Below are positions 21,411-33,170 of a DNA stretch of 64,000 bases, piece after piece. The DNA lies in NCBI RefSeq assembly GCF_910592395.1, contig NC_088317.1, positions 15,564,001 through 15,628,000 of the forward strand. Direction: 5' to 3'. Position 1 is the stretch's first letter. Each line of letters begins with the position of its first letter. This DNA is from Lineus longissimus (taxonomy: Eukaryota > Nemertea > Pilidiophora > Heteronemertea > Lineidae). The notes beneath the pieces are model-generated. The model had not been told where the DNA came from. It was given only the letters and a program-made list of their open reading frames with translations, and searched no databases. A program made the translations under genes and the position numbers.

Positions 21411-22044
21411 AGACTGGGGAGCTTTGGGAAGGCTAGGAGGAACTAACTGACTCTGTCAACTGCCCTGGGAATGGATGCCATATAAATTTTTGATCACTTG
21501 CAGTACACATTCCACACTATGGTTTATGATTGATAAGATATATTTTTCTGTGTAGTCCCTAATCTATTCGCCTCCAAAATGAGTGTAGAAAACATTAGAT
21601 GTTGATATATCAAGATCGCCAGAGCTTGTTTGTCCCCTTGATATATGAAGTTTAAATCTTGATACATCAAAAGAGCCAGAGCTTGGTTAAGTTCGCAATG
21701 GTAGTAAACAACACAATATTGATAGAAATTTCTGTCACTTTTGTTGAGCAGAATGACTCGACCCGAGAAACAGAGTGTGCCATAAAACGGTTTTATTTCC
21801 GTATGCACCGATATCTCACGATTGTTTCTGTTTGACCGACGATTGTATTGTTATTGATGGATGATGGATGATTAATGCCGCCACCTAGGCCAGCTGACCG
21901 TAATCAATCATCGGATAAGGATGGCCCGGGGCTTATAGCGTGCCCGAGGTGATTTGATGACCAGACATATGTCATTGGTGAAGTGTGATTATGGACACAG
22001 GGATAGAAAGTTCACCCGAGTGAGCAGTGGTGTTCTGTTAGTAT

Positions 22045-22255
22045 CAAAGGGGGTACACTGTCATATTTACTGGTGGCTAAGGAAAATAGAAACCCAGTTA
22101 TGCACAATAGTGTAGTTATCGTGCATGCAAATTTGCTGAAACTAGGCATTGGCCTGATGAGTATTATTTGAATATCTCTCTACAAAATGGAAATTCTAAA
22201 ATTCATATTTTGTTTCAAATTTCAAATTTGTTACAAACGGCGTAGGCCTTTAAGG
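22045..22255 (+). repeat. Interspersed repeat, copy 1
   Basis: Shares TTTACTGGTGGCTAAGGAAA, ATAGAAA and following ATCTSTCTACA and AAATTYATATTT segments with 26155-26345. Family unknown, no coding capacity. Confidence 0.6.
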
Positions 22256-22924
22256 TCAATCAACCTGAGAAAGAACCAGCTGACCTTCTGCTGTGAAAAT
22301 CGACAAGCCTGCAACATCCCTCGAAAAGCACTCAACACTTAATATTCCCAGACCGAACCCTGAAACTGTCTTGTCTACACATGATACTGTAGACACAAGT
22401 GATACATCCATAGCCGCATCGGGTACAATAACCGTCCATAACAATTATCTCGTGTCATACACTTACGAAACCAAGTCACAATCTTGCTGGCGCAAATCAA
22501 TATTTTTGTTCGGGTGACATTGAGAGTCAGTACCCTATTGGCGCTATCTTATAGCTTATAACGGTAATTGTATTTCGGTTTAAATACATTCGAACTCTAG
22601 ACGATGTCTATCACTGGCAATAAATTTCATTACATCTAATTTGGTTTTAGGTGAATATGTATTTTCACCCCAATACTGTGCGATAATTTCATCAGGATAA
22701 GTCTGTTATCAACATAAGAATGGGATGCGCCATCCGATTTTCTTGGTGTGTCGCTAGGCCATGTAGTTAAATTTGTTGGAATCCAATGGGCTAAAATCGT
22801 GGTAGAGTTGGAGCAACAGAAAGTTCATTATATTCATTGGCCCCTACCATATTTTTGACAAATTCGTGTTTTTACCCCTAATACTTTGTCGGAATTTCAA
22901 CGACACAATGCACACATTATTACC

Positions 22925-23070
22925 CAGCCTATCTAGAAACCTTTCTGGAAAACCAAGGGCTGCTACAATCTAGCGAACACAAGGACATTTCAGGCCAGTT
23001 TGGTGTTGAACCCGGGACCATCCAATCACAAGGCGGACGCTCAACTGTTGTGCCTCCCCGGGGCCATTAT
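22925..23070 (-). mobile_element. tRNA-derived SINE (minus strand)
   Basis: On the minus strand it reads GGGGAGGCACAACAGTTGAG, an anticodon-arm-like CGCCTTGTGATTGG and a strong B box GGGTTCAACACC. The body ends CTAGATAGGCTGGG. It is a separate family from the 39.4/47.3/62.3 kb group, judged by its body. Confidence 0.68.
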
Positions 23071-23394
23071 GTTTGATTACATATTATTTGATTCAAGGTG
23101 AACCATGTTTGGTATTTTTCCCTTACTTGGACATGATTTCATCAAGATCCATCGAATATGTGAATCACGAGGGGACTCTGCACAAGATGTCCATTGTACA
23201 GTTGTTGGAGGCTGTAATTGTATTTCCTCTGTATTTCCTCTACCCGTGAGTGTCAAGTGTAGATACTATCAACCATAAATTTCATTACTTTTAAATTGAT
23301 TCCCGAAGCGGAATTGATTTATACCCAGGGACAATCTGGATGGACAGGATTTTAGGAGAGTATTCTGGGTATCAAGATGCTGTTGTATTAGATT

Positions 23395-24138
23395 TTTGTA
23401 TCCAACGAAATTCCCAGAGGCAGCCTCGGCTCCTTTTTCTGGAAGAAAATTTTCTGTAAAAGTCAGCAACTAAGAATTTCAGGTTCAATATTTACCACCT
23501 GATGAGCTGTGTCATAAAAAGTAAAATGTGACATTAGAACAAAGGCCTCAAATATGAGTGTTATAAGTTTGAAAACCACTGTGAAATCATAAAATTGTAA
23601 TGATTCCCTGCTAAAATTCTGAAGTTGTCACTCTTGCTACACCACAACATAAACAATGACAGTGAAAAGAAAGAAAAACACTTGTTTTCAGAATGTTTTC
23701 AAATGTTTCGTCGGTTACCTGCAAATGACAAACAAATTTGGGGGAGTGTGTCAAAAACAACAATGTAGTTGTTACCAAGCATCCATTTCTGAAGACAGTT
23801 ATAAAATTTTGCTTGCTGATGTAAAAATATGAATGATATTTGAGTGCAAACCCTGCGAGGCATTTCAGTTGAACTCAGTTGGTCTACATGTTGTATGGTT
23901 CTAGCCTGAATAGTCATTACACCAACACACAACCTTTGCAACATGATACCCAGACTAATTTATCGCAATTTGAAACTCCTTCCAAAGTCTAAGCAATCTG
24001 GTAACCAGAACCAACATTCAATACCACCAATAATATGGCAGACAGGAATTCTTAGTTGCTGACTTTTACAGATAATTTTCCTCCAGAAAAAGGAGCTGAG
24101 GCTGCCTCTGGCAATTTTGTTGGATATAAAATTTAAAC
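23395..24138. mobile_element. Fold-back element with about 90-bp inverted arms
   Basis: The left arm (about 23395-23487) and right arm (about 24048-24138) are inverted copies. Both contain AGTTGCTGACTTTTACAG, CCAGAAAAAGGAGC and GAGGCTGCCTCTGG when read in the same sense, with a few mismatches. The 560-bp interior has no convincing gene. Long arms with a short interior suggest a fold-back or other non-autonomous DNA element. Target duplication could not be fixed. Confidence 0.78.
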
Positions 24139-24775
24139 GTTTTCAAAAAAGTAATTAAATTTGATACTGCAGGCTATTTTGTGGTAAAAGGAATAAAAGA
24201 TATACAGAACCAGAATCACTGATTCATGAAAGTATTGTGTACCACCGAAACTTTCTCCAAAAAATCTAATTTTCTCTATTTTTTGGTGGATTACGAAATT
24301 TCATTCCATCTTTCCAATCAGAAAATATTTTTTTGAGATTTAAATTTTTTCAAATTTACATCGATTGAGGTTATTCACATAATCTGCAAAAATAAAACGC
24401 CAGCGAAAATTACTGTAGGGGGTTTGTAGCTGCCTAGTGATTTTTCTGGCCTGGCCCGATATCCAATATGGTAGTCAGGCGGCCATCTTCGATTTTGCAT
24501 TCAGGACTGCACTCCAGAATGAGTGACTGGTTGGGCTTCAATTTTCTTTGACCTGATGTGATGGGCAGGGGGTTGGAGATGTGCCCTAACAATTTTAGGG
24601 TGATCTGATTGGATTGGATTTTGCCTTCCGGACTGTAACTGCATTATGACATTGTATGAGTCACCCAATGCCAGTCACTTGGCAGTCCAATATGGCTGCC
24701 AGGTAATCGAATTGTGCAGCGCTCTGCTGTTGGTGCTGATAACATGTTGAGTCCACATCTTGTCTATAAAATAAT

Positions 24776-24816
24776 CAAGGCAGGGAGAAGTTTATTAACT
24801 TTAACTTCTCCCTGCT
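24776..24816. repeat. Short perfect hairpin
   Basis: GCAGGGAGAAGTT and its inverse AACTTCTCCCTGC are separated by about 10 bases. It is followed by a T/A-rich stretch. It may be the core of a MITE or a chance palindrome. Confidence 0.75.
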
Positions 24817-26154
24817 TTAAAAAAATTATTACAAGACGGAAAAAAAAGTTCTACATTCTCCGGAACTTCCTGGGTTTTTTTGCACCCTGGGTCCACTGGC
24901 TGCAAATCCCTGATTCTACATCTAGACCAAAGGGACCTCACACTTGGCCATGGCGTTTCTTTCACTATGAATGAAAGGCTATTGTTTGATCTAGGCTCTT
25001 GATTCGCTGTTGAGAACAATGGTGATCACCAGAAAGCAAGCAGTCGTCTGCTAAACAAAACAGACTAAGGCATTTTGTGTTTCCCTGTCTGAGTTGGTTC
25101 CTAAGATCAGTTTGGGGGTTCTTTGCCCCTTATCAGATTATTAGAAGTAGAGTACTTCTTTTCAGAAAGCCAGATGAATGCTGACAGATCACATATTCTT
25201 TCCCGAGTAAAGGCCAAAGTGCCATGGTGGGAAGTCAAGTCTGAAAATGTCTTGAAATGAATGTAGCTTTATATGAAAATTGTGATAACTAGTTTATCAT
25301 TCAGTCACAAGATGGAGTAACAAATGATTCCTCCGACAAGATTGTAGCTATCAAGCCTTGTATCAACGAAATCAATAACCTAATTTACTCATCTTTACAA
25401 TCATGTTTCACATGTCAGAGAATCTTTTATAAACAAATTGATTTTGTTTAAAGTGGTTCGGGTGCGACATCCAAGATATTGACACAACATTGATCGTATT
25501 GACAGGAATCTTGAGTTTTTGCATATTCCCCACAGAAATGTCTTCTTCAGATTTCTAAATGGAGTTGATATCAACAGTGTTGAATCTAGGCCTTGTTTGA
25601 GGTATTTTTGACCCAACCATGACAGAAGACCACCTCCATCTAAAAGTGGTTTTCAAACAAATGCAGCTGCAGCCACTTGTGATTTTGCCCCATGTGATAA
25701 TATTGTTCATCATTTAACAATGAGTTGGAGTGGCATGGTGTAGCCATTGGCCTTGTGTCATCAAAAATATAGATGTAAATTAATTGTCATTTTGTCTCCT
25801 CTAAACATGTTTGCAACAACATTGACATTTTGCCACTGGCATTTATTGTGTGGTGAACTCAGCTTCCTCGTGAGATTGGAATCAAGACATCTAATGCTTT
25901 AAATCGATCGATCTCACTGAAGCAGTTGTCGATCATGTATTGGTTCATCATCCGTCTGATAGATGGAGTGCCAATATGAATTCTCCAACAGTATGGTGAT
26001 TGGAGATTCTGAGAAGTGTCGATGCGTTTCTTTCCTCATAGATGGCACGACGAAGGGTCCATTCTCATCGCACAACTGTACTCTTGCTTTGGAATATTGA
26101 AGATTTCAGTTAGCTTTGTGGTTCATAGATGGCACTTTTGTTTCCTTTAAAGGG

Positions 26155-26345
26155 TGTACGCCATCCATGTCAATTGTATTTACTGGTGGCTGAGGAAAAT
26201 AGAAATGCACAATACAGCATTGCAGATATCATACAATTTTCCTGAACCTTGTTAATTATAGTATTTGTATATCTGTCTACACGGTGGCAATGTTGAAATT
26301 TATATTTAGTACGTATTCCGGCAATTGGATATTTTTCAAATTCAA
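26155..26345 (+). repeat. Interspersed repeat, copy 2
   Basis: A diverged copy of the repeat at 22045-22255, starting GTATTTACTGGTGGCTGAGG. Confidence 0.6.
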
Positions 26346-27069
26346 TTACTAATTTCAGATTTTCAACAAACTGCTGGCTTTTAAGAAAGAAACCTTGTTG
26401 TCTCATACATGTTATAAGAGGTCTTTGACCTACATTTAACCCTGTAGCTTGGCTGTTAGTCGACTGCAACCAGAAACATGCAATTTGTTAAAGATTCAGC
26501 TCCGGGGTCTTATTTCATCAAATTGAAAACTTAGCATATCAATATCGATGAATGGTGGTGTAGTTCTGGCACATTTGCTTTACTGAATAAAAATATCCTT
26601 TTATGGTGAGCTGTGAAGGTCTTCTTCTTCTTCTGAGTTCGGAGAGCTGTGAAGTGATTTCATTCATTGAGAAAGTCAATAGGACTTACGCTATCAGCTT
26701 GCCAGATCATCGCCAAGAAACTCTTTGGGGAGAAATGATGATGTGCATCTGGGGAAGCTGGTAACGATGCGATAATTGCATTGAATTTTCAATGACGGCA
26801 GATTTGATTCTTTGAAGCATGCGTTTTTCACATCTGTCTAATATGCTGCGTGTTGAAGAAGAACTTGATACTTTTGATAGGCCGGAGATTATAGCTGTCA
26901 CGAGGACTGGCCTTGAAATGTTATGATCTGTGTACAGTTGAAATGATCACTACTGTCTTTAGTTGCTTTTCTGAGTAAAACTTTATTTAAGATGTGTATC
27001 TTGGCAGATTACAAAACTTTTTTGCAATTTTTAACCTAAAAAATTTGCGGGTAACAGTATTGTGAATGG

Positions 27070-27650
27070 ACACCTTTATTTTGCTTCTCTTGCAAAGCAC
27101 ATCCCAATCTCATCTTCCTCGTAGAAGACCTGTATGTATATGGTCTAATGATGCGACGTTCCAGAATAGCGCTTGGGTATCTTGTCAACACGTTCTTTTA
27201 ATGAAGTGTTCATGTTGACGTTCCTGGACATGTTGGTTGAGGTCACATGAGGTATTCAAGGTTGGCAGGGGGTAGTTTGGAGGTAACATATTTCAGTGTC
27301 ATCTTTCGTCAGTGGCCGTCTGAATTGCTTGATTCTCTTGCAAAGCACGTCCCAAAGTCCATCTTGCCTGATTGGAATCTTGTCAACATAGTCTAATGAT
27401 GTGATCTTGTTAAATAGCACTTGGGGTCTTTGTCAACACGTTGGTGTGATGAGGTGGCCATGTCAGCCATTCTGAATATGTTAGTCAATGTCAGTGGAGG
27501 TCGAATGGGGTAATCTAAGTTGGCAGGGGCGGGTGATCATATCCCAGTGTCACCGTATTGTCAGTGACCTTCAAAATTACTTATTTCTCTTGCAAGAACA
27601 TCCTAAACTCCCATCTTGCCTGATTGGAATCTTGTATGTATAGTATGAAG
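27070..27650. repeat. Diverged tandem repeat, about 250-bp unit
   Basis: CTCTTGCAAAGCACATCCCA near 27088, CTCTTGCAAAGCACGTCCCA near 27337 and CTCTTGCAAGAACATCC near 27588 start successive copies. Shared CATCTTGCCTGATTGGAATC and TTGTCAACACGTT segments confirm the register. Confidence 0.8.
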
Positions 27651-28637
27651 ATATCTTTAGTTTCATAGGTTCACATCTTCTTTGAGCCATATGACATTTT
27701 TTGTTTGACATAGATAATAGCAACAGTTGTAATAATTTGCTGATAACATGGATAATAGAAATGGAGTGCCATCCAGATGGGTATAAAAGTTCCCAAGTAA
27801 ATATGGTGTAATTAAATGGAGATTGTCGAATCAATGTGGAGTGTTTGAAGATGCTGGGTTGCTGATGAAAAAGTATTGATGATGTTTATATGCATGCGAT
27901 AGACTTGTAGAATGTTTGCAATACTTGTCGAAATGCATTGATGCTTGTTGATATTCACTAATGTATCTATATTCCCTGGTACCATAAATGATTAAATTGA
28001 ATGTCTGAAGTAGCACTTTTCTATAACATGTACTGGAAGTCTGTTCAATGTGAAAGTGAGCAGATTCACCAAAATTTTCCATTGCGAAAATTTCGGTTTA
28101 CAGTACAGCTGTGTGGGTGAAGTTACATATGAATCTGTTTATTCTCTGTCATGTTTGATAAAAATAGTAGTGACCAATTAGTTCAGAGTTAAGATGCCAT
28201 TTACTAAATCAACTAAATTGCCAACCACTATACATGTTAATGTTAAACGTGTTGGTGTGTCCCGTCCGTGTGTGAAAAATTTGGATTTAAAAAAACAATC
28301 TACTCTCAAAAACCTCAAAATCTTCTCTGCTTGTAAACCATTGTCTCCCATAAAATGTCCACGTTTAACAGTAAGGTTTAATTGGTTAAGTCGAGCTGAG
28401 ACATTCGAATCGTATAACCCTTAATCTCATCCAGTACCAAACTGCTCAAGATATTGGCCAACAATATTTCGTAAAAACATCATCAGCTCTAGGATTGCTA
28501 TGAATATCGTATTAACCAGATTGGTTGGCTTAATATATCAATTTCCTCCATATTTGATGGCTGTAGGGGGCTAATGCCATTTGTGGTGATGGATATTGTG
28601 GTTTGTATGGTTGGCAGTGTTCTTGGGTTCATTACTA

Positions 28638-28725
28638 CAGGGTGGCCCAGAATTATTTTCCCTCACACAATGTATACACAAAAGAATTCTGTTGTGCAAG
28701 GGAAAAATAATTCTGGGCCGACCTG
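28638..28725. mobile_element. Palindromic mariner-like MITE, 88 bp
   Basis: The left half reads CAGGGTGGCCCAGAATTATT then TTCCCTC. The right half is its inverse, ending AATAATTCTGGGCCGACCTG. Ends beginning CAGGG with a TA on the left (28636-28637; TG on the right) fit the Tc1/mariner superfamily. With almost no interior, it is a minimal non-autonomous copy. Confidence 0.78.
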
Positions 28726-28851
28726 TGAATGTAGGCTAGTACCCAAGGACAAGAATTGTTGTTGCCCATGACTTTTCTGGTACGCTTTGTGTAAAGATTG
28801 TAATGTTCCAGTCCTGATACTAAAATTGATAAAATTGGTAAACTGCTCTGA

Positions 28852-28884
28852 CCTACCTGTCTTTTCTTTCTCTTTTAGGTAAGT
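28852..28884 (+). promoter_or_regulatory. Candidate recursive splice site 1
   Basis: A strong acceptor (TGTCTTTTCTTTCTCTTTTAG, pyrimidine-rich, with a branch-point-like CTGAC upstream) ends at 28878 and is directly followed by a perfect donor GTAAGT (28879-28884). A zero-length exon of this kind is the hallmark of recursive splicing in long animal introns. It lies on the CASK strand, 17.1 kb after the L27 exon. Confidence 0.72.
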
Positions 28885-30144
28885 GAAGTTTTTGGATGAA
28901 GTTGAAGGTGAGCACATCGTCGCAATTGCAACTTAAAGTGAATATGGCTTGCATAATACCATGCCTTTTCATTTCCAACGCCTCTGCAGTATCTTTGGCA
29001 AGGTAGAGTGAAACACCCAAATTGAAACCATTGATGCACCAGTCATTACTATGGAATTCCACTACAGGATTTTCAGAAAAGAATTGCATTCTGAAGATGT
29101 TTTCAGCAGATGGAGTAGAAACTGACACAAGCAGATCGGTGAGTGATAGCTCGATTGAGCTACGGTGACACATTGAGGTTCTTTGACTCACCATTAGTAC
29201 GAAACATAAATTCGGACCATCAAAGCATCGAATCCTTCTTTGTTTTCGGCTATAGTCCAACAAACGCTCTCGAAAAAAGGAAAGTTACATTGCCAGTAAC
29301 ATTTCCTTTACTATGGCAATAGAGCACGGCTGGTAAAAGGGATACCCATTGCTTGAGCAGCTCTATCCCAAATGGCCTTTTCTATCAACATTATTGTCAA
29401 CCAAACAATACACAACGTATAATGAATTACCTTTGTTCTCGGTCTAGTTACTCCAGAGAAAAAATGGGATGCTATCGGTTAATTTTCCTGTTACCATCGC
29501 CTAGCCAGCGTGGCTAATATGAATATCCATCTTCTGATGTAGTTACCATGGTATCTGCCTCAAGGCCTTAGTAATGGTAGCAAGATCATGGAGACGATAA
29601 TTGGGTCATCAGGAGTAGGGGTATTTTGCGTAGTTTTGGAGGAGACAATTTTGATCTACACATTGCTGTTAATGCTTCTTCCTTGCATTACACTTTCTGA
29701 TTAAATTTTTTTTTGCAAGCTGAAGGTATTCTGGACAATATGCCAGTGTTGGTTAAGTAATGTTATCATTACGCTGATAAGATGATGCTGTTATTTGCTT
29801 TTGCCTTCATATCATGTCAATAAACATAGTACATCATTGCTTTATTCAACATATTGTTCAAGCAGGATCATCTTAACATCATCTAGTTCTGTAGCAAATG
29901 AGTCCTTTTAGCCTGCACTATTCAAATGTCAAGCGATTCTCCAGATGTCCCAACATTTAACAGTATGATATTTAGCACATTAAGGGTCATCCAATTTAAT
30001 CCAAAGCTGTGGAAATCGAATCTAATTTGCAGTCATCTGACATGTTCTCGTAAAGTCAATGTTATTTCAACACATTGCCAGAGATATCCAATCTCTTGCC
30101 TTGGATTGACGTTGTTTTCATCTGTGGGCAAGATATGAGACTGT
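28885..30144. other. Non-coding stretch, no gene recognised
   Basis: A minus-strand frame at 28853-29263 stays open for about 136 codons without an ATG start and without recognisable domains. Nothing else was seen. Confidence 0.5.
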
Positions 30145-30598
30145 GTTGGATGACCTGTTTGGCTGGAGGGGGCTCTGTCATCATCGATGTTGGAGGACCT
30201 GTTTGGCTGGAGGGGGCTCTGTCATCATCGATGGTGGATGACCTGTTTGGCTGGAGGGGGCTCTGTCGTCATCGATGTTGGATGACCTCTTTGGCTGGAG
30301 GGGGCTCTGTCGTCATCGATGTTGGATGACCTCTTTGGCTGGAGGGGGCTCTGTCGTCATCGATGGTGGATGACCTGTTTGGCTGGAGGGGGCTCTGTCG
30401 TCATCGATGTTGGATGACCTGTTTGGCTGGAGGGGGCTCTGTCATCATCGATGTTGGATGACCTGTTTGGCTGGAGGGGGCTCTGTCGTCATCGATGGTG
30501 GATGACCTGTTTGGCTGGAGGGGGCTCTGTCGTCATCGATGTTGGATGACCTGTTTGGCTGGAGGGGGCTCTGTCGTCATCGATGTTTGATGACCTGG
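30145..30598 (+). repeat. 44-bp minisatellite, ten copies
   Basis: Units of exactly 44 bp begin GTTGGATGACCTGTTTGGC and end CTCTGTCRTCATCGAT. Ten full copies are followed by a partial one. Variation is confined to a few sites (ATC/GTC, GTTGG/GGTGG, CTG/CTC). Each unit contains the palindrome ATCGAT framed by GTCATC and GATGAC. The unit length is not a multiple of three, so it is not a coding repeat. Confidence 0.97.
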
Positions 30599-31187
30599 CT
30601 TTTTCAGTCCTTCCATTTCTGTGGAAATTCTGACATTTAAAGTTTGCAATGAATTTATCCACCCCATTCAGCGAACAACATTCAAATGCCAAATAATCCC
30701 AAACGTCCTCACATTTAACAGCCTCGCACTTCTCACGAAAAGAATTAGCCAATTTGATCTGAGGACTTGCAAATCGAATCTAATTTGCAGTTTCTGACAT
30801 CGATTCTCGTAAATCAATTTCATTTGAACACATTGCCGAGACATACCAAATCTCTCAGCTTTGGATCGTGTTGTTTTCATCTGAATGCGAGAAATGAGAT
30901 TACGTTGACCTGTTTGGCGAGACGGTCCTTTGTCACTATAGATGTTGACTTTAAAAAATTACCATGGAACCATAACTGGTAACAAATTATCGAGTTCATA
31001 TTATGGGCAGTTTCGAGGCTTAATGACGATCCTTTCCATTTCTTTAAAGATTCTTGGATGAATATACATGGGATGAATGACCAACTTTTCCAACCTTTGA
31101 CTTCATATAAAGCGTTGGAATCTGAACCAGTTGAAGAACATAAGATTCTAAAAAAATTGTGTACTTTTTTACCTATTTATGCCATTT

Positions 31188-31345
31188 TGTGTACCTTTAT
31201 TTCCAGTACCTTTTTTTCCGGTACCTTTATTTCCTGTACTTTTATTTCCTGTACTTTTATTTCCTGTACCTTTATTTCCGTACCTTTTTTTCCTGTACCT
31301 TTTTTTCCTGTACCTTTTTTTCCTGTACCTTTATTACCGTATACC
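31188..31345 (+). repeat. 15-bp minisatellite (TTTCCTGTACCTTTA type)
   Basis: About ten imperfect units of 15 bp, alternating CCTGTACCTTTATTT, CCTGTACTTTTATTT and CCTGTACCTTTTTTT. The frame is open only because the unit is a multiple of three and lacks stops. Confidence 0.93.
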
Positions 31346-31658
31346 TAATCTGTTACATCACTCCTAGTCTTCTGCAAATTGAATCCGAATACCTGAACAA
31401 CACTTTGAGGCTATTGTTTATCCGATATTGAAAACTGCTGACTTCAAACAGATAAATAATTCAAGTAAGCTGAAAATGCCATCGAGTTTTGATTAATTTT
31501 GCATCGATTAGGTTTTCGATCAATGCTCTGTTATGCACCACGAATCAGATTCGACTGATATAAGAATTCTTTCTATATTCATGATATACCTGCAACTCTT
31601 TATTTCAACTATACATGTAGCTGTGTAAGAGTGCAATTTTCAATTTTATTATACCATT

Positions 31659-31908
31659 TGTCATGAATGTACAAAAGATAGTCTCATTAAAAGTTATTCA
31701 GATATTTCTGGATCACCATATGTCATGAATGTACAAAAGATAGTCTCATCAAAAGTTATTCAGATATTTCTGGATCACCATATGTCATGAATGTACAAAA
31801 GATAGTCTCATTAAAAGTTATTCAGATATTTCTGGATCACCATATGTCATGAATGTACAAAAGATAGTCTCATTAAAAGTTATTCAGATATTTCTGGATC
31901 AAAACAGG
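31659..31908 (+). repeat. 62-bp tandem repeat, four copies
   Basis: Units begin TGTCATGAATGTACAAAAGA and end TTTCTGGATCACCATA. Copies start at 31660, 31722, 31784 and 31846 and are almost identical (one T/C difference seen), which points to recent expansion. Confidence 0.97.
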
Positions 31909-32585
31909 TTATATATTATCAAAAAGTAGATGATGTCAGAATTTGTTCAGATAACCATTTGTCACCCAATCTGGGAAAAGGAGGCAGATATTGTATGTTG
32001 GGAAAAGGTAGAAAAGGGAAATGCGAAGAAACAAATTTTGATAAAAAATGTTTTTAAAAAATGAGTTATGACATTTTCCTTGGCCAATTTTGAGAAAAGA
32101 TGTTTTTTAAAAATGAGTTTATGACATTTTCCATGCCCAAATCCAATATGACATTTGCGATGACACATGTTAGCATCACATGAAACATTGCCATACAGTG
32201 TTGCTCATCATGAATCAGAAAAAAGCACACAAAGTGTTTCGCAACTTTTTATTTCAACAACGAAATATTCAACTGTATTACAAATCTACATCAAACATGA
32301 CATGTTTATTTCCACTTATGGATTATTTTCTCCAAACAATACCCCAATACACTCATACATGTCATAGAGCCAGAGTTTAGTATTACATAGAACTGAATCA
32401 GATGCTATTGTATGTTAAGTTTGCATTTACAACAATAATATGACAAATGCACAGCAGCAGAGATAAAGTTTGTTGTGAAATCAGCTGTTACGAGAGTCAA
32501 TCTTATTTGGCATCTCCATAATTTGAAAAAAAACAACTTGTTATTAAATACTCACCCCTACATGCTCCAGAGATCACGCAAGAAA

Positions 32586-33170
32586 TATTTTTATCAGCTC
32601 CGCTGACGAAAGTCAGCAGAACTGATAAAATAACTATCAGAATGGTGTCTGTTCCTCCATCCGTCAACAGAGGTGCACATTTCGTAACCGTAGGACCTAA
32701 AGATTTCTACTTGGTCTCAACTGGAGGGATATATTTTTCTCCGAACAGATACCGAAAATCAGTGCAATACGACCTACATTCAGCGTGCGAGATGGCTTTG
32801 TTTAAAAAGGCTTATCTCGCTTACTGGAGGAAGAATAGAGTTCAATATGGGTCTATGGCATAGCTAAATCGCTGAAATTTATTGAGCCAACGTTACAATA
32901 ACCTCACAGCCCGTGGTCAGCTTGTGCATGGCAGCATTAAACATATGTATATTAACATCTTTTCTGAAATATCTCACATCAAAGATATGTACTTTTATTT
33001 AAAGTTCTCTTACATCAGAAAGAAGATGACCAAACGCCAGACATATCAAGTCCTCAAAGCTAACTCACTATTGTTAAAAAACGGCAACACCCTACAATTC
33101 GAGTTACGATCTTCTGTTGCTATGTACTTTTGTTCAAAGCTACCCACGTCTTTGCATTGATTACCTATCG
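32586..33170 (+). mobile_element. Hairpin-headed repeat element V (diverged)
   Basis: The head hairpin at 32589-32630 has an outer stem TTTTATCAG / CTGATAAAA and an inner stem GCTGAC / GTCAGC with a GAAA loop. Then come TCCATCCGTC and GCACATTTCGTAACCGTAGG, homologous in order and wording to GTCCGTC and GCACGTTTCGTAACTGTTAG of element II. No long GTC run is present. The 3' end is a guess. Confidence 0.6.

Larger units (their letters stand above)
24139..27069. other. Non-coding stretch with relics
   Basis: At about 24440-24720 wording such as CCAATATGGTAGTCAGGCGG and CCAATATGGCTGCCAGG resembles the body of hairpin-headed element I, so this is probably an old copy. A second copy of the 22045 interspersed repeat lies at 26155-26345. 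The rest shows no gene. Confidence 0.5.

Noticed and set aside
28853-29263. Minus-strand frame of 136 codons near recursive splice site 1
   Set aside because: No ATG start, no known domain, and it overlaps a better explained plus-strand splice site.
30145-30598. CRISPR-like array
   Set aside because: Units are directly adjacent with no unique spacers; it is a eukaryotic minisatellite.
31058-31431. Proline/phenylalanine-rich frames
   Set aside because: Produced by the 15-bp minisatellite in several frames at once.
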